From: Cloeon dipterum
Taxonomy: Eukaryota; Arthropoda; Insecta; Ephemeroptera; Baetidae
Assembly (NCBI RefSeq): GCF_949628265.1
Contig: NC_088786.1
Span: 41,251,681 to 41,315,680 of the forward strand
Direction of reading: 5' to 3'
DNA length: 64,000 nucleotides
In this document: positions 44,460-55,250 of the stretch, piece by piece
Numbering within the stretch: position 1 is the stretch's first letter
How the letters are laid out: each line of letters starts with the position of its first letter
The notes under the pieces: generated by a model
What the model saw: the letters and a program-made list of their open reading frames with translations, nothing else
The model's database searches: none
Told to the model about the DNA's origin: nothing
Made by a program: the position numbers and the translations under genes

Positions 44460-45585
44460 TTAATGCAAAATAATACTTGGGAAGATCTTAATCTCTTCTG
44501 AGTTAATGTATTCCCTCATTGCTTTTAACAGCAGATATTTTCCAAAGCTTAATTTCTGATCCGGATCCAAATTTTTCACCACTCCTCCATCGTGATACGT
44601 GCCAGGAATTTCGTTGCACAAGCTCGGCAACCCTGCAAAACCAAAGGGAAAATTAATATATTTTACCTAAAAAAATTTAGTTTTAAATCAGATAAATAAT
44701 TTCTGCTTAAATAAAGTGAAGGAAACAAGAACTAAATGAAGCATATTTTATAAAGATAAATTGCTTAATTCCTATCTTTTGGTTTATTTGCAAATTTAAA
44801 GGTTGTCTCATCTGACGGCGTGCGAACCTAGGGCATCGATAATGACGGCCTCCCTGGTGTGTGCCTCTGCAGAATTGATGAATTGGAAGGCCTCGAGGAC
44901 AATGACACCCTCGTCTTCGGACCAGATTTGCATAATGCGTTGCATCCTTTTGCCCGCATTCCTGACGTCACTTTTCACGTTTTTGGCAGACCTCAAAAAA
45001 TTGTAGGCATCTCTGAGGTGGTCGTTGGGCAGCAAACTCTGGCCTTTTTCCACGTAAAAGATGCTTCTAACGAAAGTCCTCCACTTTTCCTCGGGGTTCG
45101 CGTCCTCCCGCTGAATTTCACCGGTCACCCTTGGATCGAGCAACAAGTAGGTGTAGCATTCCTCGCTGTTGTCCCCTTCAGGTGGCTGTGCGTTGAACTC
45201 GTTAACCATTCTGTTTTCCAGCTCTTCGTTTTGTGGGTTTTCCACGTCGCTTGCTGGGTAGTGCAGAAATTCTTCCTTTAAAGGCTCGGGGCTCGAGAGG
45301 GCATTCTCGTCAGCAAGGGTTTTCACAGCTTCTTTTATCTTTCCAATTCGCTCTTGGATAAAATTTCTTGGTTTCCTCGGCACAAACTCCTCTTCCGAAC
45401 TGTAAAATTGGAGTCAATAATTTATTTAGTCTCGTTTTGATATTTTTGCCGCGAAAATCTGATTTTATTTTTAAACTTTATCTAACGGCGTGAACATAAA
45501 ATGCTCTACTCTCTCTACTCTCTTTGTCAATTAAAATTCATGACGATTACCTGCTGTGAGAAGAATTATTGGATTGCTCAAGCAT
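44460..45585 (-). CDS. GIY-YIG nuclease gene 3, altered active site (259 aa)
   Basis: Exons leftwards: 45551-45585, 44828-45399, 44460-44632; GT-AG, 259 codons. Starts MLEQSNNSSHS; the first exon is the shortened end of the helical exon seen in genes 5 and 7. Then a basic FVPRKPRN patch and the nuclease domain: CYTYLLLDPRV, FVRSIFYVEKGQSLLPNDHL, QRIMQIWSEDEGVIVLEAF, AHTREAVIIDALG. The YIG glycine is Glu (YVEKG) and the following Arg is Leu, so catalysis is doubtful although the fold and the Glu of TREAV remain. In LEM-3, changes at YIG residues are known to disable the enzyme. Terminal exon GLPSLCNEIPGTYHDGG and LSFGKYLLLKAMREY is intact. It is closest to gene 1 in sequence. Confidence 0.78.
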
Positions 45586-45840
45586 CGTCCCCGCAGCTCT
45601 ATCTGCAAAACTTCTGCGAATAAACCAAATAAACAGCAGTCGTCGACGACTGTTTCAAATTAATCTTTTCTCACTGTTGGAAACTCTGGCTGGCCAATTA
45701 AACGGGGTTCGCTTGACTTGTCGATACGGGCGTCTCTTCAGGTCATTAACACGCCAAAGAATGCCACAACTCTCACTTACAAAGTAATTACAACTAAAAA
45801 TTGTTGGGGGGCGGGGCCATTGCCAAATATTCGCAAATAG

Positions 45841-45943
45841 GCTTGTTCCGAGAGACAAAGCGTGCGCGGCCTCTCACGGACCGAAAAATAACCCGCTCGA
45901 AGCACCGACGAAAAGCGCGCCATTCTCGTGTTTCGGGAAAAAT
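45841..45943 (-). repeat. short copy of the ACOX 5' flank
   Basis: Keeps only the inner half: GCTTGTTCCGAGAGAC, GCGGCCTCTCACGGACC, AATAACCCGCTC and AAGCGCGCCATTCTCGTG. Lies before nuclease gene 4, in the same order as in the parent. Confidence 0.75.
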
Positions 45944-46241
45944 TAATTTGTGTTTGAAATAAATTAATAAATATAAATTGATATCTGTTTTAGACGAAAT
46001 TGCAAATTGGGGAGTTTAAGGATCGCGGGGTTGCCTTTTATAGCTTCAAGTTTATCAGAATTATTTGGATTTATTCTGTTCTTCTTCCTTGATCGAAATT
46101 TCTTCAGAAATTATGGAAATTATCAGGTTTATATTAATAATAAATTGGAAAGATTGAGTCAATTAGCGTATAAAAAATATTTTTTATGTGAAAATCGCAG
46201 GATATGATTAATTTTTATTTAAATTTACATAGTAAAAAAAT

Positions 46242-46373
46242 GTCTCAGCCAGCCGTCAGCCTGTAATTTTGGGTCACGTGGGCATCCGCCCGCAAAAAAG
46301 GATAAAAAATTGAGCACTTTTAAAATATTGTCGGCAGCGCCAGCCGCCAGGCCAAAAATTTGGTGGCTGAGAC
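46242..46373. repeat. GTCTCAGCC fold-back, copy a
   Basis: Ends GTCTCAGCCAGCC and GGTGGCTGAGAC are inverted. The inside has AATTTTGGGTCACGTGGGCA and a GCCAGCCGCC cluster. Copies at 56990-57155 and 61024-61190 take the same place, between the ACOX flank copy and the terminal exon, so the element was copied with the unit. Confidence 0.7.
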
Positions 46374-46501
46374 TTCTAATAATAAATTAGATCGTTTCAA
46401 TAAATACTCTCAAGCGTAGTAAATAGAAATAATTACAAACTCGTGTTCAATGTTCCATTTTTCTCATTAAAAATTCGAAAAAACAATAAAATAAATTAAT
46501 G

Positions 46502-47632
46502 TTATAACATATACGGGGTGATCGGTATGTTCTGTCTAGTTAATTCCCTCATCATTTGTAACAGCAGATATTTCCCAAAGCTTGATTTCTGATCCGAATC
46601 CAAATTTTTCAAGACTCCTCCGTCGTAATACGTGCTGCGATTTTTGTTGCACAAACTCGACACCCCTGCAAAACCAATCAAATTATGATTTTTTTTGACT
46701 GAAAATATTTCATTTTTTTGTCAAGCGCAGACACGAAATTGAAAAAATAATAAACTGAAATTATAATTAGACCAAATTATATTTACATCTGTCAAAATAA
46801 CTTCTGGCTGTGCAAACTAATTAAAACAGCAATTTTAGAAGTTCACCAAAAAAAGGTTACACGATTTTCTCAACGTGAAAATAATTAATTTTACCAAAGA
46901 GAAAATAATTTCTGGGAGAGCAAAATAATTAAAAAAAATCGATTAAAGGAACTCAGGGTTGCGATTTAAATTCACCAAATTGAATGTACAGACCAACCTA
47001 GAGTTTCAATTATGACGGCCTCCCTGGTCTGCGCCTCTTTAGATCTGATGAATCCGAAGGCCTTGACGATTATCACGCCGTCGCCTTTGGACCAGATTTG
47101 CAAAATGCGTTGCATCTTTTTCCCCGCGTTTCCGACCTTCCTTCCCGCATCTTTGTCAGTCGTCAAAATATCGTAGGCAATTGCGAGGTGATCGTACGGC
47201 CTCAAATTGTGGCCTTTTCCCACGTAAAAAATGCTCCTAACGAAAGGACTCCACTTTTCCTCCTGGGTCGCGTCTTCCCACTGAATTTCTCCGATCACCC
47301 CCGAGTCGAGCAACACGTACGTAAAGCAGTCCTTATTTGCCTTATTTGTATTTCCTCCTATCAATTTTTGCACAACATTTCGCGGCTTTGCTTCGAACAC
47401 TTTAACCATGCTTTCCTCCAGCTTTTTATTACGCGCGATCTCCGCGTCGCTTGGGAAACGCAGAATTTCTTCCTTTAAAGGCTTAAGGCTCCTCAACTTG
47501 TCTTTTTCGGCAGGAAGGCTTTCCAGAGCATGTCGCACGAGTACAATTAGTTTATCAATAACATTTCTCATACTCCCAGGTCGCAGCTGACTGTGAGACC
47601 CCTCTTTCAGGTCTGCAGGTGACTCTTCTCGA
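46502..47632 (-). CDS. GIY-YIG nuclease gene 4, active site kept; start uncertain
   Basis: Nuclease exon 46998-47632 and terminal exon 46502-46665. The nuclease exon opens in phase 2 at 47632 (SREESPADLKEG), as in genes 5 and 7, but no upstream coding exon is convincing. The first internal ATG at 47571 (MRNVIDKLIVLVRHAL) would give 245 residues and matches the start used by gene 6. Domain: DCFTYVLLDSGVIGEIQW, FYVGKGHNLRPYDHLAIAYD, KMQRILQIWSKGDGVIIVKA, AQTREAVIIETLG, then GVSSLCNKNRSTYYDGG and SSFGKYLLLQMMREL. Every position I expect for the GIY Tyr, YIG Tyr-Gly, Arg and Glu is present. Likely a DNA endonuclease domain; cell location unknown without the N-terminus. A repeated 5' exon lies at 48496-48720. 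Confidence 0.75.
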
Positions 47633-47744
47633 CTATAAAATACATTCAATTTCAATCAAGGTTTAAATTAAAAATTATAAAATGATAAAAAAACAACGTA
47701 TCAAGGTCAAATGTGCACGTTTAAATGGGCCTGGGCGTGGATCT

Positions 47745-47840
47745 CATTTCGGATTACCCTGAAAAAGGTCGTTTGGACATTCCAGGTCGAAGTCCTTCCC
47801 GAGACCTGTCGAATGAGAGGTCGTGGTCGGCGATAGCACT
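47745..47840. repeat. repeated block S, copy a
   Basis: Contains GGATTACCCTGAAAAAGGTC, CAGGTCGAAG and CGAGACCTGTCGAATGAGAG. The same block is at 53920-54010 and 58840-58935, upstream of nuclease genes 5 and 6. Non-coding part of the duplicated unit. Confidence 0.7.
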
Positions 47841-48495
47841 AATGGTCGATTTTTAATTAAAATAAAACCACTTTTCACATATTTTTTTTTACTTTTTCAT
47901 CCTGAATATCTCGGGTGCTATTAGAGCTAAAAATAAAAACCAACAATAAAATTGTTGAATATATATTAGACTCTCTTTCATCTGAGAGTAAGCAGCGCGT
48001 GGTCGGGCCCACGTAAAAAAATTAATTATTGTATCCAAACCGCGATTTTCGACATTAAAAATTCGAGATCTCGGCTCCTATTGAACTCAGAGCCAAAAAC
48101 CGGTGTTGGCCGAACTTGCCATGAAATTCCGCGTGTTATCGGCAAAATCGCCACCCCCGGAGCCCCCGCCAACCCCAACCCCCGAAAAAAGCTCACAAAA
48201 AGGCCCAATTAATTTTTTTTATAATTTTGCTTTGGGCCGGATCGAGTTTTCTACCACCCGGCACACTTTCCCGCACCCCCACGCGTAATTTTGGCCTGAA
48301 AATTCTTGGATTTGCCAATTATTTTTACCCAGAATGATAAGGGGAGCGGTTTGGTTTCAGCAGGAGTCCCTAGAGAAAACTCCTCGGGGGCTGGACTCAC
48401 TTTTGGCCCACCTCCCCGCCCCTTACCCCCCACAACCCTGTTAACCATTCTGTATTCTATAATAAGGGGGTGGGGAGAATAATTGAATGAATACC

Positions 48496-48720
48496 TTAAT
48501 ACCACGTATCCCCTGAAGTCCTTACGCGCGAATTTAAATTAAGGTGATCGGTGCAATTAAAGGAATGGAAAACAACTCGATTTAAATTTTCCTAGCAAAA
48601 TTGTGTCTTTAAAATAGAGTGTGCTAAGCGTGGAACCACAAGTAGAAGTGACCAGCGGCCTCGTGATTATTGTTAGAATGTGGTTTTCAAGCCAAATCAG
48701 CCCGGAAATGTGCGCCGGAA
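48496..48720 (-). promoter_or_regulatory. putative 5' untranslated exon of nuclease gene 4 (block T)
   Basis: Minus strand: a conserved stretch ends in TTAAG then GTATTC, a good donor, at 48495. The block (CCTGAAGTCCTT, GGTGATCGGTGCA, GGAACCACAAGTAGAAGTGA) recurs at 54549-54740, 54983-55250, 59364-59640 and 63376-63660, always with a minus-strand donor at the same edge. The splice partner in gene 4 is not found. Confidence 0.5.
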
Positions 48721-49389
48721 ATGTGTTTGCTTTTGCTAGGAATTTAACTGAAACACTTTGAGAATTTTTCTGCAATTTCCTCTGACGATGAAACTGTCCT
48801 CCCGTCGACCTCAAATAAGGAACGGTATACCTTTGCCTTTTAGTTAATTTATCGTCACTCGGAAAAATTCGCTTCACATATTAATCGGAATAAGCGAAAT
48901 AAATTTTTTTTAATTAACCGTTCCGGCTCTTTTTTATGATAATAGGTTAAGTATTTTTATTTTTGGGTCATTCATTTAATTATTTCACTGTTTAAAAATT
49001 TTTTAAATATTGGAAATATTATTAATTTATTTAAAAGTCAGTTTTTAAAGGCCCGATTCATAAGATAAGCCACCGGAGACGTTAAAAAAACACTTCCTCT
49101 CTCGCATTATTTAAAGGGCTCTGCGGAGATTCAAAATTTGCAACGTAGCCTTTTTTAAATGATTGTGAAGAATTAACAACATTATAACAAATTTTGGTTG
49201 CCAATAAAAAAATATTTTTCCATCGCAGAATAAATAATAATAGTCGTTTTTATTGACTGAAAGATTTAAAAATCAAACCAAGATAAAAAAGACACTCCCT
49301 ACAAATTAGATTCAAAACAAAAAAAGATAAATTACGAGTCGATCATTTGTAAAAACAAAAATCAGTGTGAGAAAGCGTAGAAAACGGAG
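48721..49389. other. spacer with decayed array sequence
   Basis: From about 49050 to 49180 it repeats the block seen at 42310-42530 (CCACCGGAGACG, TTTAAAGGGCTC, AAAATTTGCAACGTAG). Nothing else recognised. Confidence 0.45.
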
Positions 49390-49503
49390 AATCAGCTGAT
49401 GTCGGAGGGAAAACAATGTATTTCGCCGTGGTGCAGGATGGGAACTCCAAAGTGGCGCTGCTCCTTCGCCGACTTGCTTCACGTTGCACAGGTTGGAAAA
49501 CCC
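49390..49503 (-). pseudogene. second extra terminal-exon relic
   Basis: Near-identical to 42725-42873 around CTGTGCAACGTGAAGCAAG and GGCGAAGGAGCAGCGCCAC, but a deletion changes the downstream frame. It precedes the second ACOX exon 2 copy in the same order, so both relics descend from one duplicated block. Confidence 0.5.
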
Positions 49504-49697
49504 TGACGGAAAAACAGGAGAAACAATAAGGCTATTTTTCTTCCGATATAATCCCAGGAGAAATTAAATTAATTCACAAAGGAGAGAATGAAACTCAATA
49601 TAGAAAAAATGGAAATTAATAAAAATCAAACAAATAACGAGCCCTCAACCCTAAATTATATTTTAAAAATTTATTCTTGGCTCACATTGCGCCTTTT

Positions 49698-49824
49698 TTG
49701 CGCAGCTCCTTCAGCTTCTTGAACAGGTAGCACCTTTTTTCACCCTGTTTCGGTACTGGTCCTCGTGGCTCATCAGTTCCGGCGGCACGTCGTCCATCAG
49801 CTCGGGGTCGCTTAGAAAGAAATT
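49698..49824 (-). pseudogene. second broken copy of ACOX exon 2
   Basis: Shares CAGCTCCTTCAGCTTCTTGA and TTCCGGCGGCACGTCGTCCA with ACOX exon 2, and the indel CACCTTTTTTCACCCTG with the copy at 43061-43190, so the two copies arose from one broken precursor. Followed by decayed ACOX intron 1 sequence. Confidence 0.85.
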
Positions 49825-50282
49825 TCTTATATTTGCGAAAATAATTTCAAAAATTTCCAACAATCTTTCATTATGGACGAATCAAATAAAAATTTATTTA
49901 ACAAGGAATATTTTGAACGGTTTAAGGAATAAATTTAAATTTGTAAAATTGAAAAATTGTTTTTTGATTTAGTTTAATTGTTGCTGTTTTCTTCAAAGCT
50001 TGCGCAAATTCATGTCCTCTTCTGACACAATTTGAAACTGATAGAAATTTATTTCATTGGTGATTGAAATGATTTTGAAATTTTTCTAATTTTGTAACCG
50101 AATTTTCTTAAAAAACTAATCACCTCCAGCTCAACTTAAGGTTTCAGCAAATTTACAAATAATTTACTTTAAATTTCAAAGCTTTATTATAAACTTAAAC
50201 TAATCAAATTAGAGGCTCAAGTTGAACCGCCTTGGAGCGCGCCCCCCGCATCGCACACAACACAAATAATATTGTGACTTTT

Positions 50283-50480
50283 AAACCACACACTCTCCAG
50301 CTCTCCTTCTTTCCACACGTGCAATCCCTCTCGTCAGTCTCGCGGCGGCCGCGATCATGTGTGTGAATAATGGAAAATAGGCTTGTTATGAGAGGCAAGG
50401 CGCGCGGCCTCTCACGGTCCGAAGGAAAACCCGCTCCAGGCACCAAAAAGCGCGCCATTCTCGTGTTTCGGGAAAAATTG
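50283..50480 (-). repeat. copy of the ACOX 5' flank
   Basis: CGCGATCATGTGTGTGAATA, GCGCGGCCTCTCACGG, CCGCTCCAGGCACC and AAGCGCGCCATTCTC match 36641-36822 and the other copies. Lies before the terminal exon of nuclease gene 5. Confidence 0.8.
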
Positions 50481-50919
50481 TTTGCTGATCATGGGTCGTA
50501 ATTATTTTTGGGCTTAAATCGTTCCATTTTTAATAACCTGGCTTTAGTTCTTTTAGACGCGTAAGAAATTGTAAATTAGAGTTTAAAGATCGCGGGATTT
50601 CCAATATAGCTTTTGTTAGGATAATTTACTTTTTTTGTGTGGGTCTCAATTGTTTCAAATTATTTGTCAGCTGGCCTGTTTTCGAAAATTCGTTGGGAAT
50701 TGTCAGGTTTATTTCAATAAATTGGATAAATTGAATTGCATAAAATAAATAATTATTTTTTACATAAAACACGCCTCTGCGATATGACTATAATTGTTAA
50801 GCAACACAATTGAATAAATTGTTTCCAAAATTATTCTAATGTTGTGTCTGAATCAACATATTAATCTGATGTTTGGCTTTTATCAATTCAAAAAATATGG
50901 TCATTCTGTATAGAGATTT

Positions 50920-52754
50920 TTATTGAAGGTGTCTTGGGAAGACCTGTATTTCTTCGTATTTATTAAGGAATTTTCTCATTGCTTGTAAAAGCAGATATTT
51001 CCCAAATCTTGATTTCTCATATTTATTCAATTCTGGAACTTTTTTACCATAATTCGTGCCGTTCTTTTCGTTGCACAAACACTGCTTCCCTGCAAAACAA
51101 ATGAAAATTATGGTAATTTGACTGAAAGTATTTTCTTTAAGTAAGCGCAGAAACTTTAAAAAGTGATGCAGATGTTGTTTCATATCTGCATAAACTTAAG
51201 GAAACAAGAAACATATTTTAAGGTTTGTCAAATAGAGATCTCCGCTTTTTCAAATGGAATATGGAGGTGCCGCATCTGTCGGTGACTCTGAGCACCAAAA
51301 ACTCTCCGAAATTGGTTCGTAATTTTATTATTTTCTTAACGTGAAATTGCCAAACACGGTCACAATGGCAATTTTAAGTTTTATTTGAAATGAAATAAGT
51401 TTAAAAATTCGTCATCTGAGGTGATACCAACCTAGTGTTTCGATAATGACTGCCTCCCTGGTGCATGCCTCTACAGATTTGATGGATTCGAAGGCCTTGA
51501 AGATCATGACACCGCTGCCTTCCGACCAGATTTGCCAAATGCGTTGGATCTTTTTCCCCATTTTCTTGTTCGTTTTTCTCACCTCGTCGTAAGTCTTCAG
51601 AAGATCTTTGGCTTCTTGGAGGTGATCGTAAGGCCTTGAACCCTGGCCTTTTCCCACGTAAAAAATGCTTCTAACAAAAGTATTCCACTTATTGTTATGA
51701 GAGGTAGTGTTGTCATTCCAATAAGGTATTTCATTGATCACCTTTGGGTCGAGCAACAAATAGGTATAAAAGTTAGTACTATCGCCTCCTTCCCAATCCT
51801 TATTGTCTTGCTTGAACTCGTTGACCATTTTTTCATCCCACTCGTTACATTTCGATTCATCAATTTTTTTTGGGTATATTATATGATTTTTTAAAGGTTC
51901 TAGCTTTGAGAAGGCTTTCTCGTCGGCATTAATGATTTTCAGATATTTTTTCGCAAGTACAATTAATTTCTTATCAATATCTTCTTTTTTAATCTTCGTA
52001 GATATCTGTGCAGTTGCCTTTTGGAGGTCGGCGGGTGACTCTTGCGAACTATACAAATAAATTAAATTTCAATGTGGGATAAATTTTAAAAGCAAAAAAC
52101 TATCACGCGGATGTACATCTGATTTTATTTTTGAAACTTTACCTGTTGGCGTCATCCTTATTCGTGTCCCGTGCATCACTTTGATCTCCATCTGATTTTT
52201 CAGGGGTTGTCTCAACTGTTTGAACGCTAAGATTACCGGCGGCGGGACCTAAACAAGTGTATTCTGCTCAGATTCATTTTTCTGTCTTTTTCATTCTCAT
52301 TACTTTCGGGTGTTTTCTCGTCAACGATGTCGCTCTTGCGTTTCTCCTTTGTTTCATGTCTGTAATAAAAATCAATCTATGCCTCGCGCTCTCTCTTAAT
52401 TGTAACAAAATCCTTGATGATTTACCTGCTGTTGGATGAAATGGATAGCTTTTCTAGCATCTTCCGCAGCTCATCAAAACTATCGATGACAAACTTCTGA
52501 AATGCTAAAAGTGTACGGAAATTGATATGTTTTGCTAATTAAATCAAAATATTATTTTTTCACTTACAACGGCTATCCATAGGAATCGTAAATCCTTTAT
52601 ACACTTCAGGAGCTTAAATAAAATGTATTTTAATACGATATAATTGCTATAAAATATTTCATTTACAGGTTGATGCCACTAATGAGCCTTCCGGCGATTT
52701 CTGGTCGGTATCGGGTTCATTCGTAGTGAGATTTTTCTTCCTTCGGCGAGGCAT
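50920..52754 (-). CDS. GIY-YIG nuclease gene 5, basic N-terminus, active site kept (332 aa)
   Basis: Exons leftwards: 52667-52754, 52568-52612, 52426-52504, 51432-52048, 50920-51089; all GT-AG, 332 codons. Residues 1-8 are MPRRRKKN, a likely nuclear-type basic signal. SPEVYKGFTIPMDSR and SFQKFVIDSFDELRKMLEKL follow, shared in layout with gene 7. The nuclease domain has NFYTYLLLDPKVINEIPYW, FYVGKGQGSRPYDHLQEAKD, KIQRIWQIWSEGSGVMIFKA and ACTREAVIIETLG; all key positions are kept. Terminal exon: LCNEKNGTNYG and SRFGKYLLLQAMRKF. A 5' untranslated acceptor at 52790 fits the repeated donor at 54548. A stretch at 52143-52359 looks like a linker exon but breaks the frame if included, so it was left out. 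Predicted branched-DNA endonuclease, by ANKLE1/LEM-3 analogy. Confidence 0.8.
52143..52359 (-). pseudogene. frame-broken linker exon in gene 5 intron
   Basis: Bounded by AG and GT sites and homologous to the acidic linker exon of gene 1 (38478-38709): shared TTPEKSDGDQS and CTGAGCAGAATA. Its length (217) does not fit phase 2 entry and exit, and the frame hits a stop near ARG-rich LFRSRRR. Skipping it leaves gene 5 intact, so it is probably a fossil exon. Confidence 0.6.
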
Positions 52755-54548
52755 ATTGTTCGTTCAGTATGTAGGCGTGTTATGAAAAACTGCAAGAAAA
52801 GTATATTTTATTTCTACTTTTAAAGATTGGATTTGATCAAATTGTATTGTTTTCAGATATAAAAAATAGAGCCTCTATAGCCACTTCCATTTATACAAAT
52901 TTAAGGTTGTATTTATTAATATCAAATTTTCGTGACGCTTTGACATTTCCAAAGTTGGAGTGTTGTTTGGCAAAAAAGTGGAGCAATATGGACACTCTTT
53001 TTCAAAATTTAATTATCTCTGAAAATAAAGCCAAAGATCTCCTGATTAAAACGACCTTTCTGATTCACATTTTTCATCATCCATTAAAAGAATTTTTGAT
53101 ATCCATTAGAAATACATTTGTTTCAGAAAAATGTGAAAAATTTTAGTAAAACCGTTGTTTCATGCAATGGAGTTGGTTTTCCCAAAAAATGCGGGTTTTT
53201 TCTTTGTGGCTTTTCCCAACTCAAAAGCGAATTTAAAGTGAAAGAAAAAAATTTGAGACTTAAAGTTAGTATATATGTCTATATCACCTTTTGGCGAATG
53301 ATAATGACTCGGCAGTGCAAGAAAAAAGTGTCACGCGTCCGCACAAAAGTACACAGCGTTCTTGCTGCCAAAAAAAAATTTATCGACCCCTCGCCCTGCC
53401 TTTTTTTATTGCTTCAACGCGCGCACAATTCATCTGATCGGGGTGAAGTTAGCTCTAGGCGATAGTACTCACTCAGAGAGGTCTACCACTTGGAGCCAAC
53501 TTCACTCCGAGGGGTCGATCGATTTTCCGCAGCACGAACGCGTTGGCGGGCAGAGAGTAAACTGCACCCGCGCTGCTGCTCTAACCAAGCACAAAACGTT
53601 TTAAATTTAACACTGATTTCAACTTATTTAAAAATAAATCTGCCAGATAAACCTTTATTTGCCAGCCATATTCGATTTTTTGTTTTAAATATGCACGCGC
53701 TGCAAGTCACAAAACATTATGGCATTTTAAGTCTCCAGACGGCTGCTTCTGAGGTGGCAAAATTTGCCAAATAAAACTCAAATATAAGCGACGGCAAAAC
53801 CTACAAAAACAGGAAGGTCGGTGAAATTCAAGGGGGAAAAATGGTCCTTGAGTTTCGCAAAATGTGCTCGAAGTTACTGAAGCATTGAAATCCGGCTTTG
53901 GAGCGAATCTCAGGGTCGGGTTACCCTGAAAAAGGTTGTCAGGGTACCGCAGGTCAAAGCCCCGTCCGAGACCTGTCGAATGAGGGGTCGTGGTCCACGA
54001 TCGTACGAACGGCCGAATTTTAATAAAAATAAATCCATTTTTGCCTGGCACCATATCAAAGCGGAAAAAAAATTAATTTTAATTTTTCTATGGGCGCTGA
54101 AAATCTGAAAATCAGTTTTCCAGACCCGTGGTCCGATGGAGTTGGTTTTGCCGCGCCCGCGCCTCCGCCGTAAAATCTATTTTAAATTTTAAAGAGCCGG
54201 CATGCGGTTTATTTATTTTTAAATGCCCGATGGGCCGCATGGCGATTCTGACGTAAAGATACGCGTCCCGGCGACGAACCACGGCGACTGCAATACGCAA
54301 TTCTGCCGATTTTTTACCCTGTTAGAGAAGATAGGGAATTGGATTGCTCTACATTTTTGTTAATTATTTTTGCACCTGCACTGCAAAGGTTGTGTCTTTA
54401 ACATTTATCAAAATTCGAACCGCAGCTAAAATTGTCTTAAATTTTTTTCCGCTCTGAATAAATTAAAAAAATTATCTCTCATGTAGCAAAAATTAAATGT
54501 TTCAATAAGGAATTGGTTTTGGATTTTTAAAATAATTGAACACTTACC
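52755..54548. other. spacer upstream of nuclease gene 5
   Basis: Likely 5' UTR intron of gene 5. Contains ATAATGACTCGGCAGTGCA near 53300, repeated near 58425, block S at 53920-54010, and a block with CGCGCCCGCGCCTCCGCC near 54150 repeated near 59078. No coding exon seen. Confidence 0.45.
53381..53520. repeat. fold-back related to the 22186 palindrome
   Basis: Ends TATCGACCCCTCG and CGAGGGGTCGATC are inverted. CCCTCGCCCTGCC, TCTGATCGGGGTGAAGTT and AACTTCACTCCGA echo the arms of 22186-22318. The middle is less symmetric, so it is an older or composite member. Confidence 0.55.
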
Positions 54549-54740
54549 TTAATTAACACGTTTCTCCTGAAGTTCTTGTCCGCGAGTTGAAATTAAGGCG
54601 ATCGGTGCCTGTAATTGTCACTCAATTAAAATTTTCCTGGCAATTTGATATTAGAGCAGTGGTCTATATTGGGATGATACACCTGCTCGTCGTGGAGCCA
54701 CAAGATAAAGTGACCCTTGGCCCGTGCGTGATGCTTATCA
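54549..54740 (-). promoter_or_regulatory. block T, putative 5' UTR exon of nuclease gene 5
   Basis: Minus-strand donor AAG/GTAAGT at 54548. Shares TTTCTCCTGAAGTTCTTGTC and AAATTAAGGCGATCGGTGC with other T blocks. The acceptor at 52790, 35 bases before the gene 5 ATG, is a fitting partner. Confidence 0.55.
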
Positions 54741-54982
54741 GCCACGCATTTTCCAAATATTTGCAAGATAACGTGCGGTACTGATTGCGGAAAGGGACGG
54801 GACGGGACACGGCAAATACGCAAACGCACAAAATTAATAAAAAACTCACCTTTAAATGGTTTCAGTTTTTTTTATCTTTGGTACATGGCGCCTGTGGATA
54901 GCTGCGCCCCGGAGAATGACAGAGTTTGTCGCACTTGCAAAAGTACAAAAATTTTAAAATATAAAATAATTGAATAAATACC

Positions 54983-55250
54983 TTTAATAACACGTTTCTC
55001 CTGAAGTCCTTGTCCTAGAGTTTAAATTATGGCGGTCGGTGCATGTCAGTGGGTCAAAAGTGTCATTTGAGGCGATTAAAAGAACTCTTTAATTTAAATT
55101 TTCCTGGCAACTATATGGATTTCAGAGTCTCGTCTACCTGCGCGCGGCGTGGAACCTCAAGTGGAAGTGACCCGTGGTTCCGGACATGCTTATTGTTTCC
55201 CTTCGACCACGCGAATCTATGTTCCAATTTTGGCACAGAAATCCCAAAAT
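54983..55250 (-). promoter_or_regulatory. second block T upstream of nuclease gene 5
   Basis: Fuller T copy: ACACGTTTCTCCTGAAGTCC, GCGGTCGGTGCATGTCAGTG, GGAACCTCAAGTGGAAGTGA, with a minus-strand donor AAG/GTATTT at 54982. Two T blocks 430 bp apart suggest a local duplication or alternative first exons. Confidence 0.5.
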
